A DNA stretch of 22,255 nt from DATMNI01 sp035570275. Lineage in GTDB: Bacteria; Acidobacteriota; Terriglobia; Bryobacterales; Bryobacteraceae. The notes below the pieces were generated by a model. It saw only the letters and a program-made list of their open reading frames with translations. It searched no databases and was not told the origin of the DNA. The stretch covers positions 1 through 22,255 of the forward strand of contig DATMNI010000024.1 in NCBI GenBank assembly GCA_035570275.1, read 5' to 3'. Shown here one piece after another: positions 20,092-22,255 of the stretch. A program made the translations under genes and the position numbers. Within the stretch, counting starts at the first letter, position 1; each line of letters opens with the position of its first letter.

Positions 20092-22255
20092 TTACTTGAA
20101 GAACACCCCGCTCACTACGGCGTTGGTTCCCGCCGTCTTGGTGACTCGCAGGGTGACGTGCCCGGAGAGATTCCACACCAGGTATTGGCCCGATGCGAAG
20201 GCGCTCACCGAACTGCTGGCCAGCACCTGGCCAGTGACCGTATCCAACACATCGATCCGCTCCGCGCGTCCGACGGCATCCCAGTCCAGGCAGTATAGCG
20301 CTACCTGATGCGGAAGGCCATCGGTCAGATTGATATCGATGTTAAAGCCCGCTGTGGCGAACCAGGTGGCTGCGATCCGGCCTGTCAAAACGCCCTTCTG
20401 CAGCCCTCGAACGTCGGCGGTGGTTGTGACCCACGTAGCCGCGGCCTGACCGGTTAAGGCGACCTGGGCATACGCCGGGTAGTTGGTAACGTCGTTGGCG
20501 ATGGCCTCGCCATCAGCCCCGTAAACCGTCTTCCACGTGCCTTGTGTCGTGGTGTCGGCCTTGACAAACGCTACCGTGCCGGATGGTGCCACGATGGTAA
20601 ACGTTGCCGCATTGCTGGTGCCGCCCGCCGTGGTGACGGTGATGTTGGCCGGTCCAAGCAGGGCGGTGGGTGCGACCACGATAGTGCCCGTGATCTGGGT
20701 GGCGGTTATCACCACATTCGCGGTGATACCCGTGCGGAGATTCAGCGCGGCTCCGAGCAGGTTGGTACCGGTGAGGGTCAGCGGTACGCTGGTCCCTGTC
20801 GCGGCCAGCGTGGGCGCGACGGTGGTCAGTGTGGGTGCCGGCGGGTTAACCGTAAAGGTTACGGTGCCACTGGTGCCGCCCAGGGTAGTGACCGAGATAG
20901 TCTGCGGTCCTAGCGGGGCGGTGGCCGCGATGGCCAGGTTAGCGGTGATCTGAGTGGCAGTGACCACCACACCGGTGGCGGTGATGCCCGCTCCCAGATG
21001 CAGTGCCGCGCCCGTCAAATTGGCGCCGGTAAGGGTCACCGGTACGCTGGTCCCGAGCACGCCCACGGCGGGAGTGACGGTTGCCAGCGTGGGAGCCATC
21101 GGGTTCACCGTGAAGGTCACGGCGCCGCTGTCGCCGCCCGGCGTAGTGACCGAAATAGTCTGCGGTCCCACCGGGGCAGTGGCTGCGATGTTGAAGGTGG
21201 CGGTGATCTTGGTGGCCGTGGCAACTACACCGGTCGCGGTGATACCCGCGCCCAGATTCAGATTGGCCCCGATCAGGTTAGCGCCAGTGATGGTCACCGG
21301 CACCGTGGTTCCGATCACGCCCGTCGCCGGAGCGACAGCAGCCAGCGCCGGAACCAGCGGCGACCCTCCATCAAAGAGCAATCCGCTAACCACGGCGGAA
21401 ATTCCCGCCGTTCTGGTGACGCGCAGGGTGACGTGCCCGGTGAGGTTCCACACCAGGTATTGGCCGGCGGAGAAAGCGGTCATCGGAGTGGTGGCCAGCA
21501 CCTGGCCAGTGGCGGGATTCAGTACATCGATCCTCTGTGCCCTGGTGTTGGCGCCATCCCAGTCGAGGCCGTACAGCGCTACCTGGTGGGTAAGGCCGTC
21601 CGTCAGATTGATATCGATGCTAAAGCTCGTAAAGCTGTACCAGGCGGATGCAACCCGGCCTGCCGAAATCCCCTTTTGCGGCGCTCGAACGTCGGCGGTG
21701 GAGGGGCTCCACGTAAACAGTGTCTGACCGGTGAAGGCGACCTGGGCATAAGCGGGGTAGTTGGTCACGTTGTTGGGGATGGCCTGGCCACCGGCCCCGT
21801 AAACCGGCTTCCACGTGCCCTGGGTAGTGGTGTCACTATGAACCAGCGTAAACGTTACGGTGTTGCTGGTGCCGCCTGACGTCGTGACGGTGATGCTGGC
21901 CGGCCCGAGCGGAGCGTTGGCCGAGGCCACGAGAGTGGCGGTGATCTGGGTGCTGGTCGATACCACAGCCGTCGCCGTGATACCGGCGCTGAGATTCAGG
22001 ATGGCGCCGTTCAGGCTGGTGCCGGTGAAGGTCACCGGTTGGCTGCTTCCGATCACGCCCGATACGGGAGCGATACTGGCCAGCACGGGAGTCGGCGGAA
22101 GAACGACGAGCGCCGGCGGTGGCACAAGGGTGATGGCAGCCGTGCCCGCTTTGCTTGGGTCTGAGGCACTGGTGGCAGTCACCACCACGGCCTGTGTCAC
22201 AGTCACGGAAGCCGGCGCTGTGTACAGCCCCGTACCACTCATCGTCCCTACATTC
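20092..22255 (-). CDS. Large IPT/TIG repeat surface protein, C-terminal part
   Basis: The frame is open through the right window edge (reading NVGT before the first Met at 22242), so the N-terminus is missing. At least 720 residues are visible, counted here from that Met. A piece of an Ig-like domain comes first (about 1-40, GLYTAPASVTVTQ). IPT/TIG-like repeat 1 (about 51-136) is followed by a module of about 156 residues (137-292), then IPT repeats 2-4 (about 297-382, 383-468, 469-555) and a second copy of the module (563-716) that ends the protein. IPT repeats share ITATGVV...ATQITA, APLGPxxIxVTTxGGTS and VTFTV. Composition is rich in Thr, Val, Ala and Gly with almost no Cys, typical of exported proteins. 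No C-terminal anchor is visible. It is probably secreted or cell-surface; the ligand is unknown. Confidence 0.88.
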   Translation of the reverse strand, partial: NVGTMSGTGLYTAPASVTVTQAVVVTATSASDPSKAGTAAITLVPPPALVVLPPTPVLASIAPVSGVIGSSQPVTFTGTSLNGAILNLSAGITATAVVSTSTQITATLVASANAPLGPASITVTTSGGTSNTVTFTLVHSDTTTQGTWKPVYGAGGQAIPNNVTNYPAYAQVAFTGQTLFTWSPSTADVRAPQKGISAGRVASAWYSFTSFSIDINLTDGLTHQVALYGLDWDGANTRAQRIDVLNPATGQVLATTPMTAFSAGQYLVWNLTGHVTLRVTRTAGISAVVSGLLFDGGSPLVPALAAVAPATGVIGTTVPVTITGANLIGANLNLGAGITATGVVATATKITATFNIAATAPVGPQTISVTTPGGDSGAVTFTVNPMAPTLATVTPAVGVLGTSVPVTLTGANLTGAALHLGAGITATGVVVTATQITANLAIAATAPLGPQTISVTTLGGTSGTVTFTVNPPAPTLTTVAPTLAATGTSVPLTLTGTNLLGAALNLRTGITANVVITATQITGTIVVAPTALLGPANITVTTAGGTSNAATFTIVAPSGTVAFVKADTTTQGTWKTVYGADGEAIANDVTNYPAYAQVALTGQAAATWVTTTADVRGLQKGVLTGRIAATWFATAGFNIDINLTDGLPHQVALYCLDWDAVGRAERIDVLDTVTGQVLASSSVSAFASGQYLVWNLSGHVTLRVTKTAGTNAVVSGVFFK
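20095..20556 (-). repeat. Module copy B (C-terminal) of the IPT protein
   Basis: Residues 563-716 begin DTTTQGTWKTVYGADGEAI and include TNYPAYAQV, FNIDINLTDGLPHQVALYCL, and GQYLVWNLSGHVTLRVTKTA before the end. It is closely similar to copy A at both protein and DNA level, with a gap of two residues in the DWDAVGRAERIDV region. A jelly-roll-like beta domain is plausible but not established. Confidence 0.85.
21367..21834 (-). repeat. Module copy A of the IPT protein
   Basis: Residues 137-292 begin DTTTQGTWKPVYGAGGQAI and include TNYPAYAQV, FSIDINLTDGLTHQVALYGL, DWDGANTRAQRIDV and GQYLVWNLTGHVTLRVTRTA. It sits between IPT repeats 1 and 2. High DNA identity to copy B indicates a recent internal duplication or gene conversion. 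Confidence 0.85.

Noticed and set aside
20954..21879. Plus-strand open frames opposite the IPT protein
   Set aside because: They arise from the repetitive Thr/Val/Gly codons of the minus-strand gene and show periodic shadow sequence only.

Overview
The window is GC-rich bacterial DNA and most resembles an acidobacterium of the Solibacter/Bryobacter type. The main reasons are a PadR regulator paired with a large ABC-type permease that has no ATPase (the ADOP pattern), intergenic repeats of a kind common in those genomes, and a secreted IPT/TIG repeat protein. No rRNA, tRNA, CRISPR array, transposase or integrase was recognised. The taxonomic assignment is inference.

Region 1 (1-5.4 kb, minus strand) encodes four parts of a membrane complex related to Hyf/group 4 [NiFe] hydrogenase and complex I. 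In transcription order these are HyfE-like, HyfF-like, a NuoC-NuoD (HyfG/HycE)-like catalytic-type subunit, and a ferredoxin-NuoB (HyfH/HyfI)-like subunit. The HyfG-like subunit lacks all four [NiFe] cysteines and ends exactly at the residue where HycE is cut during maturation. This makes it an energy-converting-hydrogenase-related (Ehr) complex and not a hydrogenase. The ferredoxin domain has also lost one whole [4Fe-4S] site. HyfB- and HyfC-like genes are not present. Three of the four gaps or flanks hold palindromic repeats or the nested CCGCAGAG-type inverted repeat, and the upstream flank holds a G-run repeat.

Region 2 (5.4-8.6 kb, minus) is a padR-ADOP operon with a good promoter. Region 3 (8.7-11.6 kb) is a PhoP/PhoQ-like two-component system (plus), divergent from a secreted small-domain protein and a small membrane protein (minus). 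The shared intergenic space holds four half-sites at exact 11-bp spacing, the first two inverted relative to the last two, with a -10-like hexamer 10-11 bp outside each pair. It looks like a two-way operator for the response regulator.

Region 4 (11.6-14.1 kb) has a DHA2-type MFS exporter (minus) and a divergent membrane protein with a HEALGH motif (plus). Region 5 (14.1-20.1 kb) is rich in decayed genes: a HisKA_3 kinase scrap, a sugar-nucleotide epimerase fragment, a full-length but broken OsmC gene, a chimeric methyltransferase tail, and a broken thioredoxin-like gene whose TGA sits in a UxxC context followed by a SECIS-like hairpin. Intact genes in this belt are a small membrane protein, a cytochrome c-PQQ sugar dehydrogenase fusion, and an ankyrin protein.

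Region 6 (20.1 kb to the end, minus) is the C-terminal part of a large IPT/TIG protein carrying two copies of a module of about 155 residues.
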